Assembly: GCA_036245805.1 (NCBI GenBank)
Contig: BTRK01000010.1
Location: 1-64,000, forward strand
Source: Pristionchus mayeri
Taxonomy: Eukaryota > Nematoda > Chromadorea > Rhabditida > Neodiplogasteridae
Direction: 5' to 3'
Length of the DNA: 64,000 nt
In this document: one piece after another, positions 39,901 through 52,663 of the stretch
Numbering within the stretch: position 1 is the stretch's first letter
How the letters are laid out: the number at the start of each line of letters is the position of its first letter
Notes under the pieces: model-generated
The model's input: only the letters and a program-made list of their open reading frames with translations
What the model was told of the DNA's origin: nothing
The model's database searches: none
Made by a program: the position numbers and the translations under genes

Positions 39901-42619
39901 CGGGGATAGAGTAAACTTCGGGGTTACGGGTAAACTTCGGGGATGGAGTAAACTTCGGGGATACGGGTAATCTTCGGTGATAGAGTAAACTTCGGGGATA
40001 CGGGTAATCTTCGGTGATAGAGTAAACTTCGGGGATACGGGTAAACTTCGGGGATAGAGTAAACTTCGGGGATACGGGTAAACTTCGGGGATAGAGTAAA
40101 CTTCGGGGATAGAATAAACTTCGGGGTTCCGGGTAAATTTCGGGGATACGGGTAAACTTCGGGGATAGAGTAAACTTCGGGGATACGGGTAAACTTTTGG
40201 GATAGAGTAAACTTCGGGGATAGAATAAACTTCGGGGTTCCGGGTAAATTTCGGGGATAGAGTAAACTTCGGGGATACGGGTAAACTTCGGGGATAGAGT
40301 AAACTTCGGGGATACGGGTAAAATTTCGGGATAGAGTAAACTTCGGGGATACGGGTAAACTTCGGGGATAGAGGAAACTTCGGGGATAGAGTAAACTTCG
40401 GGGATACGGGTAAACTTCGGGGATAGAGTAAACTTCGGGGATACGGGTAAACTTCGGGGATATAGTACACTTCGGGGATACGGGTAAACTTCGGGGATAC
40501 GGGTAAACTTCGGGGATAGAGTAAACTTCGGGGATACGGGTAAACTTTGGGGATAGAGTAAACTTCGGGGATACGGGTAAACTTTGGGGATAGAGTAAAC
40601 TTCGGGGATAGAGTAAACTTCGGGGATAGAGTAAACTTCGGGGATAGAGTAAACTTCGGGGATACGGATAAACTTCGGGGATAGAGTAACTTCGGGGATA
40701 GAGTAAACTTCGGGGACACGGGTAAACTTCGGGGATAGAGTAAACTTCGGGGATACGGGTAAACTTCGGGGATATAGTACACTTCGGGGATACGGGTAAA
40801 CTTCGGGGAAAAGGGTAAACTTCGGGGATAGAGTAAACTTCGGGGATACGGGTAAACTTTGGGGATAGAGTAAACTTCGGGGATACGGGTAAACTTTGGG
40901 GATAGAGTAAACTACGGGGATAGAGTAAACTTCGGGGATAGAGTAAACTTCGGGGATACGGATAAACTTCGGGGATAGAGTAAACTTCGGGGATAGAGTA
41001 AACTTCGGGGACACGGGTAAACTTCGGGGATAGAGTAAACTTCGGAGATACGGGTAAACTTTCGGGATAGAGTAAACTTCGGGGATACGGGTAAACTTCG
41101 GGGATAGAGTAAACTTCGGGGATACGGGTAAACTTCGGGGATAGAGTAAACTTCGGGGTTACGGGTAAACTTCGGGGATGGAGTAAACTTCGGGGATACG
41201 GGTAATCTTCGGTGATAGAGTAAACTTCGGGGATACGGGTAATCTTCGGTGATAGAGTAAACTTCGGGGATACGGGTAAACTTCGGGGATAGAGTAAACT
41301 TCGGGGATACGGGTAAACTTCGGGGATAGAGTAAACTTCGGGGATAGAATAAACTTCGGGGTTCCGGGTAAATTTCGGGGATACGGGTAAACTTCGGGGA
41401 TAGAGTAAACTTCGGGGATACGGGTAAACTTTTGGGATAGAGTAAACTTCGGGGATAGAATAAACTTCGGGGTTCCGGGTAAATTTCGGGGATAGAGTAA
41501 ACTTCGGGGATACGGGTAAACTTCGGGGATAGAGTAAACTTCGGGGATACGGGTAAAATTTCGGGATAGAGTAAACTTCGGGGATACGGGTAAACTTCGG
41601 GGATAGAGGAAACTTCGGGGATAGAGTAAACTTCGGGAATACGGGTAAACTTCGGGGATAGAATAAACTTCGGGGTTCCAGGTAAATTTCGGGGATAGAG
41701 TAAACTTCGGGGATACGGGTAAATTTCGGGGATAGAGTAAACTTCGGGGATACGGGTAAACTTCGGGGATAGAGTAAACTTCGGAGATACGGGTAAACTT
41801 TCGGGATAGAGTAAACTTCGGGGATACGGGTAAACTTCGGGGATAGAGTAAACTTCGGGGTTACGGGTAAACTTCGGGGATGGAGTAAACTTCGGGGATA
41901 CGGGTAAACTTTCGGGATAGAGTAAACTTCGGGGATACGGGTAAACTTCGGGGATAGAGTAAACTTCGGGGATACGGGTAAAATTCGGGGATATAGTACA
42001 CTTCGGGGATACGGGTAAACTTCGGGGATACGGGTAAACTTCGGGGATAGAGTAAACTTCGGGGATACGGGTAAACTTTGGGGATAGAGTAAACTTCGGG
42101 GATACGGGTAAACTTTGGGGATAGAGTAAACTTCGGGGATAGAGTAAACTTCGGGGATAGAGTAAACTTCGGGGATAGAGTAAACTTCGGGGATACGGAT
42201 AAACTTCGGGGATAGAGTAACTTCGGGGATAGAGTAAACTTCGGGGACACGGGTAAACTTCGGGGATAGAGTAAACTTCGGGGATACGGGTAAACTTCGG
42301 GGATATAGTACACTTCGGGGATACGGGTAAACTTCGGGGATACGGGTAAACTTCGGGGATAGAGTAAACTTCGGGGATACGGGTAAACTTTGGGGATAGA
42401 GTAAACTTCGGGGATACGGGTAAACTTTGGGGATAGAGTAAACTACGGGGATAGAGTAAACTTCGGGGATAGAGTAAACTTCGGGGATACGGATAAACTT
42501 CGGGGATAGAGTAAACTTCGGGGATAGAGTAAACTTCGGGGACACGGGTAAACTTCGGGGATAGAGTAAACTTCGGAGATACGGGTAAACTTTCGGGATA
42601 GAGTAAACTTCGGGGATAC

Positions 42620-45418
42620 GGGTAAACTTCGGGGATAGAGTAAACTTCGGGGATACGGGTAAACTTCGGGGATAGAGTAAACTTCGGGGTTACGGGTAAA
42701 CTTCGGGGATGGAGTAAACTTCGGGGATACGGGTAATCTTCGGTGATAGAGTAAACTTCGGGGATACGGGTAATCTTCGGTGATAGAGTAAACTTCGGGG
42801 ATACGGGTAAACTTCGGGGATAGAGTAAACTTCGGGGATACGGGTAAACTTCGGGGATAGAGTAAACTTCGGGGATAGAATAAACTTCGGGGTTCCGGGT
42901 AAATTTCGGGGATACGGGTAAACTTCGGGGATAGAGTAAACTTCGGGGATACGGGTAAACTTTTGGGATAGAGTAAACTTCGGGGATAGAATAAACTTCG
43001 GGGTTCCGGGTAAATTTCGGGGATAGAGTAAACTTCGGGGATACGGGTAAACTTCGGGGATAGAGTAAACTTCGGGGATACGGGTAAAATTTCGGGATAG
43101 AGTAAACTTCGGGGATACGGGTAAACTTCGGGGATAGAGGAAACTTCGGGGATAGAGTAAACTTCGGGAATACGGGTAAACTTCGGGGATAGAATAAACT
43201 TCGGGGTTCCGGGTAAATTTCGGGGATAGAGTAAACTTCGGGGATACGGGTAAACTTCGGGGATAGAGTAAACTTCGGGGATACGGGTAAAATTTCGGGA
43301 TAGAGTAAACTTCGGGGATACGGGTAAACTTCGGGGATAGAGTAAACTTCGGGGATACGGGTAAATTTCGGGGATAGAATAAACTTCGGGGATACGGGTA
43401 AACTTCGGGGATAGAGTAAACTTCGGGGATACGGGTAAATTTCGGGGATAGAGTAAACTTCGGGGATACGGGTAAACTTCGGGGATAGAGTAAACTTCGG
43501 AGATACGGGTAAACTTTCGGGATAGAGTAAACTTCGGGGATACGGGTAAACTTCGGGGATAGAGTAAACTTCGGGGTTACGGGTAAACTTCGGGGATAGA
43601 GTAAACTTCGGGGATACGGGTAAACTTCGGGGATAGAGTAAACTTCGGGGATACGGGTAAAATTTCGGGATAGAGTAAACTTCGGGGATACGGGTAAACT
43701 TCGGGGATAGAGGAAACTTCGGGGATAGAGTAAACTTCGGGAATACGGGTAAACTTCGGGGATAGAATAAACTTCGGGGTTCCGGGTAAATTTCGGGGAT
43801 AGAGTAAACTTCGGGGATACGGGTAAACTTCGGGGATAGAGTAAACTTCGGGGATACGGGTAAAATTTCGGGATAGAGTAAACTTCGGGGATACGGGTAA
43901 ACTTCGGGGATAGAGTAAACTTCGGGGATACGGGTAAATTTCGGGGATAGAATAAACTTCGGGGATACGGGTAAACTTCGGGGATAGAGTAAACTTCGGG
44001 GATACGGGTAAACTTCGGGGATACGGGTAAAATTTCGGGATAGAGTAAACTTCGGGGATACGGGTAAACTTCGGGGATAGAGGAAACTTCGGGGATAGAG
44101 TAAACTTCGGGAATACGGGTAAACTTCGGGGATAGAATAAACTTCGGGGTTCCGGGTAAATTTCGGGGATAGAGTAAACTTCGGGGATACGGGTAAACTT
44201 CGGGGATAGAGTAAACTTCGGGGATAAGGGTAAAATTTCGGGATAGAGTAAACTTCGGGGATACGGGTAAACTTCGGGGATAGAGTAAACTTCGGGGATA
44301 CGGGTAAATTTCGGGGATAGAATAAACTTCGGGGATACGGGTAAACTTCGGGGATAGAGTAAACTTCGGGGATACGGGTAAATTTCGGGGATAGAGTAAA
44401 CTTCGGGGATACGGATAAACTTCGGGGATAGAGTAAACTTCGGAGATACGGGTAAACTTTCGGGATAGAGTAAACTTCGGGGATACGGGTAAACTTCGGG
44501 GATAGAGTAAACTTCGGGGTTACGGGTAAACTTCGGGGATGGAGTAAACTTCGGGGATACGGGTAAACTTTCGGGATAGAGTAAACTTCGGGGATACGGG
44601 TAAACTTCGGGGATAGAGTAAACTTCGGGGATACGGGTAAACTTCGGGGATATAGTACACTTCGGGGATATGGGTAAACTTCGGGGATACGGGTAAACTT
44701 CGGGGATAGAGTAAACTTCGGGGATACGGGTAAACTTTGGGGATAGAGTAAACTTCGGGGATACGGGTAAACTTTGGGGATAGAGTAAACTTCGGGGATA
44801 GAGTAAACTTCGGGGATAGAGTAAACTTCGGGGATAGAGTAAACTTCGGGGATGCGGATAAACTTCGGGGATAGAGTAAACTTCGGGGATAGAGTAAACT
44901 TCGGGGACACGGGTAAACTTCGGGGATAGAGTAAACTTCGGAGATACGGGTAAACTTCGGGGATAGAGTAAACTTCGGGGATACGGGTAAACTTCGGGGA
45001 TATAGTACACTTCGGGGATACGGGTAAACTTCGGGGATACGGGTAAACTTCGGGGATAGAGTAAACTTCGGGGATACGGGTAAACTTTGGGGATAGAGTA
45101 AACTTCGGGGATACGGGTAAACTTTGGGGATAGAGTAAACTTCGGGGATAGAGTAAACTTCGGGGATAGAGTAAACTTCGGGGATAGAGTAAACTTCGGG
45201 GATACGGATAAACTTCGGGGATAGAGTAAACTTCGGGGATAGAGTAAACTTCGGGGACACGGGTAAACTTCGGGGATAGAGTAAACTTCGGAGATACGGG
45301 TAAACTGTCGGGATAGAGTAAACTTCGGGGATACGGGTAAACTTCGGGGATAGAGTAAACTTCGGGGATACGGGTAAACTTCGGGGATAGAGTAAACTTC
45401 GGGGATACGGGTAAACTT
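42620..45418. repeat. Long duplication in domain C, left copy (offset 3,778 bp)
   Basis: This block matches 46,398-50,140. Offset 3,778 holds for ggatggag (42,708/46,486) and for the rare gataagggtaaaattt unit (44,223/48,001). After an extra dimer near 48,270 and a 907-bp internal duplication in the right copy, the offset becomes 4,722 bp: the rare gggatgcgg unit is at 44,851/49,573 and the rare taaactgtcggg unit at about 45,305/50,027. Confidence 0.85.
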
Positions 45419-46397
45419 TGGGGATAGAGTAAACTTCGGGGATAGAGTAAACTTCGGGGATAGAGTAAACTTCGGGGATAGAGTAAACTTCGGGGATACG
45501 GATAAACTTCGGGGATAGAGTAAACTTCGGGGATAGAGTAAACTTCGGGGATACGGGTAAACTTTGGGGATAGAGTAAACTTCGGGGATACGGGTAAACT
45601 TTGGGGATAGAGTAAACTTCGGGGATAGAGTAAACTTCGGGGATAGAGTAAACTTCGGGGATAGAGTAAACTTCGGGGATACGGATAAACTTCGGGGATA
45701 GAGTAACTTCGGGGATAGAGTAAACTTTGGGGATAGAGTAAACTTCGGGGATAGAGTAAACTTCGGGGATACGGGTAAACTTCGGGGATATAGTACACTT
45801 CGGGGATACGGGTAAACTTCGGGGATACGGGTAAACTTCGGGGATAGAGTAAACTTCGGGGATACGGATAAACTTCGGGGATAGAGTAAACTTCGGGGAT
45901 AGAGTAAACTTCGGGGATACGGGTAAACTTTGGGGATAGAGTAAACTTCGGGGATACGGGTAAACTTTGGGGATAGAGTAAACTTCGGGGATAGAGTAAA
46001 CTTCGGGGATAGAGTAAACTTCGGGGATAGAGTAAACTTCGGGGATACGGATAAACTTCGGGGATAGAGTAACTTCGGGGATAGAGTAAACTTCGGGGAC
46101 ACGGGTAAACTTCGGGGATAGAGTAAACTTCGGGGATACGGGTAAACTTCGGGGATATAGTACACTTCGGGGATACGGGTAAACTTCGGGGATACGGGTA
46201 AACTTCGGGGATAGAGTAAACTTCGGGGATACGGGTAAACTTTGGGGATAGAGTAAACTTCGGGGATACGGGTAAACTTTGGGGATAGAGTAAACTACGG
46301 GGATAGAGTAAACTTCGGGGATAGAGTAAACTTCGGGGATACGGATAAACTTCGGGGATAGAGTAAACTTCGGGGATAGAGTAAACTTCGGGGACAC

Positions 46398-49300
46398 GGG
46401 TAAACTTCGGGGATAGAGTAAACTTCGGGGATACGGGTAAACTTCGGGGATAGAGTAAACTTCGGGGTTACGGGTAAACTTCGGGGATGGAGTAAACTTC
46501 GGGGATACGGGTAATCTTCGGTGATAGAGTAAACTTCGGGGATACGGGTAATCTTCGGTGATAGAGTAAACTTCGGGGATACGGGTAAACTTCGGGGATA
46601 GAGTAAACTTCGGGGATACGGGTAAACTTCGGGGATAGAGTAAACTTCGGGGATAGAATAAACTTCGGGGTTCCGGGTAAATTTCGGGGATACGGGTAAA
46701 CTTCGGGGATAGAGTAAACTTCGGGGATACGGGTAAACTTTTGGGATAGAGTAAACTTCGGGGATAGAATAAACTTCGGGGTTCCGGGTAAATTTCGGGG
46801 ATAGAGTAAACTTCGGGGATACGGGTAAACTTCGGGGATAGAGTAAACTTCGGGGATACGGGTAAAATTTCGGGATAGAGTAAACTTCGGGGATACGGGT
46901 AAACTTCGGGGATAGAGGAAACTTCGGGGATAGAGTAAACTTCGGGAATACGGGTAAACTTCGGGGATAGAATAAACTTCGGGGTTCCGGGTAAATTTCG
47001 GGGATAGAGTAAACTTCGGGGATACGGGTAAACTTCGGGGATAGAGTAAACTTCGGGGATACGGGTAAAATTTCGGGATAGAGTAAACTTCGGGGATACG
47101 GGTAAACTTCGGGGATAGAGTAAACTTCGGGGATACGGGTAAATTTCGGGGATAGAATAAACTTCGGGGATACGGGTAAACTTCGGGGATAGAGTAAACT
47201 TCGGGGATACGGGTAAATTTCGGGGATAGAGTAAACTTCGGGGATACGGGTAAACTTCGGGGATAGAGTAAACTTCGGAGATACGGGTAAACTTTCGGGA
47301 TAGAGTAAACTTCGGGGATACGGGTAAACTTCGGGGATAGAGTAAACTTCGGGGTTACGGGTAAACTTCGGGGATAGAGTAAACTTCGGGGATACGGGTA
47401 AACTTCGGGGATAGAGTAAACTTCGGGGATACGGGTAAAATTTCGGGATAGAGTAAACTTCGGGGATACGGGTAAACTTCGGGGATAGAGGAAACTTCGG
47501 GGATAGAGTAAACTTCGGGAATACGGGTAAACTTCGGGGATAGAATAAACTTCGGGGTTCCGGGTAAATTTCGGGGATAGAGTAAACTTCGGGGATACGG
47601 GTAAACTTCGGGGATAGAGTAAACTTCGGGGATACGGGTAAAATTTCGGGATAGAGTAAACTTCGGGGATACGGGTAAACTTCGGGGATAGAGTAAACTT
47701 CGGGGATACGGGTAAATTTCGGGGATAGAATAAACTTCGGGGATACGGGTAAACTTCGGGGATAGAGTAAACTTCGGGGATACGGGTAAACTTCGGGGAT
47801 ACGGGTAAAATTTCGGGATAGAGTAAACTTCGGGGATACGGGTAAACTTCGGGGATAGAGGAAACTTCGGGGATAGAGTAAACTTCGGGAATACGGGTAA
47901 ACTTCGGGGATAGAATAAACTTCGGGGTTCCGGGTAAATTTCGGGGATAGAGTAAACTTCGGGGATACGGGTAAACTTCGGGGATAGAGTAAACTTCGGG
48001 GATAAGGGTAAAATTTCGGGATAGAGTAAACTTCGGGGATACGGGTAAACTTCGGGGATAGAGTAAACTTCGGGGATACGGGTAAATTTCGGGGATAGAA
48101 TAAACTTCGGGGATACGGGTAAACTTCGGGGATAGAGTAAACTTCGGGGATACGGGTAAATTTCGGGGATAGAGTAAACTTCGGGGATACGGATAAACTT
48201 CGGGGATAGAGTAAACTTCGGAGATACGGGTAAACTTTCGGGATAGAGTAAACTTCGGGGATACGGGTAAACTTTCGGGATAGAGTAAACTTCGGGGATA
48301 CGGGTAAACTTCGGGGATAGAGTAAACTTCGGGGTTACGGGTAAACTTCGGGGATGGAGTAAACTTCGGGGATACGGGTAAACTTTCGGGATAGAGTAAA
48401 CTTCGGGGATACGGGTAAACTTCGGGGATAGAGTAAACTTCGGGGATACGGGTAAACTTCGGGGATATAGTACACTTCGGGGATACGGGTAAACTTCGGG
48501 GATACGGGTAAACTTCGGGGATAGAGTAAACTTCGGGGATACGGGTAAACTTTGGGGATAGAGTAAACTTCGGGGATACGGGTAAACTTTGGGGATAGAG
48601 TAAACTTCGGGGATACGGGTAAATTTCGGGGATAGAATAAACTTCGGGGATACGGGTAAACTTCGGGGATAGAGTAAACTTCGGGGATACGGGTAAACTT
48701 CGGGGATACGGGTAAAATTTCGGGATAGAGTAAACTTCGGGGATACGGGTAAACTTCGGGGATAGAGGAAACTTCGGGGATAGAGTAAACTTCGGGAATA
48801 CGGGTAAACTTCGGGGATAGAATAAACTTCGGGGTTCCGGGTAAATTTCGGGGATAGAGTAAACTTCGGGGATACGGGTAAACTTCGGGGATAGAGTAAA
48901 CTTCGGGGATAAGGGTAAAATTTCGGGATAGAGTAAACTTCGGGGATACGGGTAAACTTCGGGGATAGAGTAAACTTCGGGGATACGGGTAAATTTCGGG
49001 GATAGAATAAACTTCGGGGATACGGGTAAACTTCGGGGATAGAGTAAACTTCGGGGATACGGGTAAATTTCGGGGATAGAGTAAACTTCGGGGATACGGA
49101 TAAACTTCGGGGATAGAGTAAACTTCGGAGATACGGGTAAACTTTCGGGATAGAGTAAACTTCGGGGATACGGGTAAACTTTCGGGATAGAGTAAACTTC
49201 GGGGATACGGGTAAACTTCGGGGATAGAGTAAACTTCGGGGTTACGGGTAAACTTCGGGGATGGAGTAAACTTCGGGGATACGGGTAAACTTTCGGGATA

Positions 49301-50140
49301 GAGTAAACTTCGGGGATACGGGTAAACTTCGGGGATAGAGTAAACTTCGGGGATACGGGTAAACTTCGGGGATATAGTACACTTCGGGGATACGGGTAAA
49401 CTTCGGGGATACGGGTAAACTTCGGGGATAGAGTAAACTTCGGGGATACGGGTAAACTTTGGGGATAGAGTAAACTTCGGGGATACGGGTAAACTTTGGG
49501 GATAGAGTAAACTTCGGGGATAGAGTAAACTTCGGGGATAGAGTAAACTTCGGGGATAGAGTAAACTTCGGGGATGCGGATAAACTTCGGGGATAGAGTA
49601 AACTTCGGGGATAGAGTAAACTTCGGGGACACGGGTAAACTTCGGGGATAGAGTAAACTTCGGAGATACGGGTAAACTTCGGGGATAGAGTAAACTTCGG
49701 GGATACGGGTAAACTTCGGGGATATAGTACACTTCGGGGATACGGGTAAACTTCGGGGATACGGGTAAACTTCGGGGATAGAGTAAACTTCGGGGATACG
49801 GGTAAACTTTGGGGATAGAGTAAACTTCGGGGATACGGGTAAACTTTGGGGATAGAGTAAACTTCGGGGATAGAGTAAACTTCGGGGATAGAGTAAACTT
49901 CGGGGATAGAGTAAACTTCGGGGATACGGATAAACTTCGGGGATAGAGTAAACTTCGGGGATAGAGTAAACTTCGGGGACACGGGTAAACTTCGGGGATA
50001 GAGTAAACTTCGGAGATACGGGTAAACTGTCGGGATAGAGTAAACTTCGGGGATACGGGTAAACTTCGGGGATAGAGTAAACTTCGGGGATACGGGTAAA
50101 CTTCGGGGATAGAGTAAACTTCGGGGATACGGGTAAACTT
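46398..50140. repeat. Long duplication in domain C, right copy, expanded by an internal duplication
   Basis: This is the partner of 42,620-45,418. It is longer by one 37-bp dimer (near 48,270) and one internal 907-bp duplication. Private changes after duplication include ggatatggg near 44,669 in the left copy only. Confidence 0.85.
47685..49519. repeat. Nested tandem duplication with a 907-bp period
   Basis: Copies are 47,685-48,612 and 48,592-49,519. The rare gataagggtaaaattt unit (48,001/48,908) and ggatggag (48,353/49,260) share the 907-bp offset. The extra dimer near 48,270 is present in both copies, so it arose before this duplication and after the 3,778-bp one. Confidence 0.83.
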
Positions 50141-50849
50141 CGGGGATAGAATAAACTTCGGGGATACGGGTGAACTTCGGGGATAGAGTAAACTTCGGGG
50201 ATAGAGTAAACTTCGGGAATACGGGTAAACTTCGGGGATAGAATAAACTTCGGGGTTCCGGGTAAATTTCGGGGATAGAGTAAACTTCGGGGATACGGGT
50301 AAACTTCGGGGATAGAGTAAACTTCGGGGATACGGGTAAAATTTCGGGATAGAGTAAACTTCGGGGATACGGGTAAACTTCGGGGATAGAGTAAACTTCG
50401 GGGATACGGGTAAATTTCGGGGATAGAGTAAACTTCGGGGATACGGGTAAACTTCGGGGATAGAGTAAACTTCGGAGATACGGGTAAACTTTCGGGATAG
50501 AGTAAACTTCGGGGATACGGGAAAACTTCGGGGATAGAGTAAACTTCGGGGTTACGGGTAAACTTCGGGGATGGAGTAAACTTCGGGGATACGGGTAATC
50601 TTCGGTGATAGAGTAAACTTCGGGGATACGGGTAAACTTCGGGGATAGAGTAAACTTCGGGGATACGGGTAAACTTCGGGGATAGAGTAAACTTCGGGGA
50701 TACGGGTAAACTTTCGGGATAGAGTAAACTTCGGGGATACGGGTAAACTTCGGGGATAGTGTAAACTTCGGGGATAGAATAAACTTCGGGGATACGGGTA
50801 AACTTCGGGGATAGAGTAAACTTCGGGGATACGGGTAAACTTCGGGGAT

Positions 50850-50940
50850 AGAGTAAACTTCGGGGATAGAGTAAACTTCGGGGATAGAGTAAACTTCGGG
50901 GATAGAGTAAACTTCGGGGACACGGGTAAACTTCGGGGAT
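50850..50940. other. Junction between satellite domains C and D
   Basis: Up to about 50,858 the sequence follows the block also found at 34.6-35.4 kb and 28.5-29.7 kb, including the gatagtgtaaac unit (50,758, 35,292, 29,606). The other copies then continue with actttggggatacgggtaatc. This one switches to consecutive tagag units, gggacacggg and a truncated unit, all domain D features. The switch occurs within a monomer and leaves no foreign sequence. Confidence 0.75.
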
Positions 50941-50953
50941 AAACTTCGGGGAT
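50927..50953 (+). repeat. Truncated 13-bp monomer (first of five)
   Basis: Here taaacttcgggga is followed directly by taaacttc, so the tagag or tacggg tail is lost. The same junction occurs near 52,661, 53,059, 54,653 and 55,989, all in domain D. Three of the five (50,936, 52,661, 55,989) share the context gggacacggg before and tttggcgatag about 45 bp after, so they are copies of one event. The other two are copies within the 1,594-bp duplication. Confidence 0.8.
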
Positions 50954-51334
50954 AGAGTAAACTTCGGGGATACGGGTAAACTTTGGCGATAGAGTAAACT
51001 TCGGGGATACGGGTAAACTTCGGGGATACGGGTAAACTTCGGGGATAGAGTAAACTTCGGGGATACGGGTAAACTTCCGAGATAGAGTAAACTTCGGGGA
51101 TAGAGTAAACTTCGGGGATAGAGTAAACTTCGGGGATAGAGTAAACTTCGGGGACACGGGTAAACTTCGGGGATAGAGTAAACTTCGGGGATAGAGTAAA
51201 CTTCGGGGATACGGGTAAACTTTGGGGATAGAGTAAACTTCGGGGATACGGGTAAACTTTGGCGATAGAGTAAACTTCGGGGATACGGGTAAACTTCGGG
51301 GATAGAGTAAACTTCGGGGACACGGGTAAACTTC

Positions 51335-52565
51335 GGGGATAGAGTAAACTTCGGGGATACGGGTAAACTTCGGGGATAGAGTAAACTTCGGGGATAGAGT
51401 AAACTTCGGGGATAGAGTAAACTTCGGGGATAGAGTAAACTTCGGGGATACGGGTAAACTTCGGGGATACGGGTAAACTTCGGGGATAGAGTAAACTTCG
51501 GGGATACGGGTAAACTTCGGGGATAGAGTAAACTTCGGGGATACGGGTAAACTTCGGGGATACGGGTAAACTTCGGGGATAGAGTAAACTTCGGGGATAG
51601 AGTACACTTCGGGGATAGAGTAAACTTCGGGGATACGGGTAAACTTCGGGGATAGAGTAAACTTCGGGGATACGGGTAAACTTCGGGGATAGAGTAAACT
51701 TCGGGGATACGGGTAAACTTCGGGGATAGAGTAAACTTCGGGGATACGGGTAAACTTTGGCGATAGAGTAAACTTCGGGGATACGGGTAAACTTCGGGGA
51801 TAGAGTAAACTTCGGGGATAGAGTAAACTTCGGGGATACGGGTAAACTTCGGAGATAGAGTAAACTTCGGGGATAGAGTAAACTTCGGGGATAGAGTAAA
51901 CTTCGGGGATACAGGTAAACTTCGGGGATACGGGTAAACTTTGGGGATAGAGTAAACTTCGGGGATACGGGTAAACTTTGGCGATAGAGTAAACTTCGGG
52001 GATACGGGTAAACTTCGGGGATAGAGTAAACTTCGGGGACACGGGTAAACTTCGGGGATAGAGTAAACTTCGGGGATAGAGTAAACTTCGGGGACACGGG
52101 TAAACTTCGGGGATAGAGTAAACTTCGGGGATAGAGTAAACTTCGGGGATAGAGTAAACTTCGGGGATAGAGTAAACTTCGGGGATAGAGTAAACTTCGG
52201 GGACACGGGTAAACTTCGGGGATAGAGTAAACTTCGGGGATAGAGTAAACTTCGGGGATAGAGTAAACTTCGGGGATAGAGTAAACTTCGGGGATACGGG
52301 TAAACTTCGGGGATACGGGTAAACTTCGGGGATAGAGTAAACTTCGGGGATACGGGTAAACTTCGGGGATAGAGTAAACTTCGGGGATAGAGTAAACTTC
52401 GGGGATAGAGTAAACTTCGGGGATACGGGTAAACTTCGGAGATAGAGTAAACTTCGGGGATAGAGTAAACTTCGGGGATAGAGTAAACTTCGGGGATACA
52501 GGTAAACTTCGGGGATACGGGTAAACTTCGGGGATAGAGTAAACTTCGGGGATACGGGTAAACTT
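51335..52565. repeat. 1.2-kb block of domain D, first of three copies
   Basis: This block matches about 53,070-54,300 at an offset of 1,734-1,735 bp. Landmarks are gagtacac (51,601/53,336), paired tttggcgatag units about 220 bp apart (51,757 and 51,977; 53,491 and 53,711), gggacacggg (52,202/53,937) and atacagg (52,499/54,234). The gatagtgtaaac change at about 53,393 is absent here. Confidence 0.8.
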
Positions 52566-52663
52566 CCGAGATAGAGTAAACTTCGGGGATAGAGTAAACT
52601 TCGGGGATAGAGTAAACTTCGGGGATAGAGTAAACTTCGGGGACACGGGTAAACTTCGGGGAT

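Larger units (their letters stand above)
22701..50860 (+). repeat. Satellite domain C, a patchwork of recent segmental duplications
   Basis: Diagnostic variants are gggttccggg followed by taaatttcgggg, gggtaaaatttcgggatag, gggaatacgg, gaggaaac (from about 25,691) and aaactacgggg (from about 23,909). Domain A variants (taatcttcggtgatag, ggttacggg plus ggatggag, ggatatagtacac) reappear. A distinctive pair of taatcttcggtgatag units one dimer apart, just after ggatggag, recurs near 25,263, 31,275, 33,435, 38,226, 39,940, 41,178, 42,708 and 46,486. Blocks of about 0.4-3.8 kb are repeated in tandem or close by; the best-resolved ones are listed separately. The right edge is sharp, at about 50,860. 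Confidence 0.75.
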
